The translations under genes were made by a program, and so were the position numbers. Source: Chloroflexota bacterium (GTDB taxonomy: Bacteria; Chloroflexota; Limnocylindria; Limnocylindrales; CSP1-4). From it: a stretch of 5,700 nt of DNA. The stretch covers positions 1 to 5,700 of the forward strand of contig JAJYGK010000073.1 in the NCBI GenBank assembly GCA_021790715.1, written 5' to 3'. The notes beneath the pieces were generated by a model that was not told the origin of the DNA, made no database searches, and saw only the letters and a list, made by a program, of their open reading frames with translations. This document shows, piece by piece, positions 5,544 to 5,700 of this stretch (position 1 is the first letter of the stretch; the number at the start of each line of letters is the position of its first letter).

Positions 5544-5700
5544 TCAGACGTGCGCGAGGATGCCGGCCTCGGTCCCGAGGTCGATCAGGTCCTGGTTGAT
5601 CTGGGCGAACACGTACACCGGCGTGCAGCCTGCGCGCACGATCACCTTCCGCGCAAGGCCCAGCGCCTCCCGGATCTTCGGCGCGCTCGGGAAGTACTCC
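5544..5700 (-). CDS. Unidentified protein, C-terminal 51 residues (5' end outside window)
   Basis: The frame is open to the window edge and ends at TGA (5546-5544). The visible tail begins EYFPSAPKIREALGLARKV and continues VIVRAGCTPVYVFAQ, then INQDLIDLGTEAGILAHV. It reads as a real protein end: a helix with alternating charge, a hydrophobic strand (TPVYVFAQ) and a final helix, with the same codon style as the neighbours. I do not recognise the family. By context it could be the C-terminus of an NPN-dependent LarA-like enzyme or of another catabolic enzyme acting with the SDR and lipoyl-like protein, but the visible residues hold no motif that decides this. It is the most upstream visible gene of the operon, five bases before the lipoyl-like gene. 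Confidence 0.8.
   Translation of the reverse strand, partial: EYFPSAPKIREALGLARKVIVRAGCTPVYVFAQINQDLIDLGTEAGILAHV

Noticed and set aside
1..5700. CRISPR array, insertion sequence, transposase, integron or phage gene
   Set aside because: No spaced repeat series, terminal inverted repeats, transposase motifs or integrase motifs were found on either strand.

Overview
The window is very GC-rich (roughly 70% or more by eye), with C/G-ending codons and tightly packed genes. That points to a high-GC bacterium of the actinobacterial or chloroflexotal type; nothing here fixes the phylum. No mobile element, CRISPR array or phage gene is visible.

The window holds two convergent blocks around a tRNA. 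On the + strand (1-1089) are the last 88 codons of a DUF1015-family protein, overlapped by an alpha/beta-hydrolase-fold gene whose nucleophile-elbow serine is replaced by glycine. A tRNA-Glu(CUC) gene with encoded CCA follows (1199-1275), closed by a strong intrinsic terminator (1290-1319). A 170-base spacer with a perfect 15-base tandem duplication and an inverted repeat separates this block from the next.

The - strand block (5700 down to 1448) is one compact apparent operon. In transcription order it has the C-terminal end of an unidentified gene, a 79-residue lipoyl-like domain protein, an NAD-type short-chain dehydrogenase (SDR), then larE, larB and larC. Junctions are +5, +3, -4, -8 and -4 bases.

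larE, larB and larC form the complete three-protein pathway for the nickel-pincer nucleotide (NPN) cofactor of LarA-type racemases and epimerases. LarB carboxylates and hydrolyses nicotinic acid adenine dinucleotide. LarE converts the two carboxylates to thiocarboxylates. LarC inserts nickel using CTP. No larA-like enzyme is confirmed in the window; the consumer is probably upstream (beyond 5700) or elsewhere.

The main points of interest are the joining of NPN biosynthesis to an SDR and a stand-alone lipoyl-like protein whose modification lysine is aspartate, a LarE with the three-cysteine arrangement of [4Fe-4S]-dependent enzymes, and the Ser-to-Gly hydrolase. Together the - strand genes suggest an uncharacterised NPN-dependent hydroxyacid or sugar-acid pathway. 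That last step is inference.
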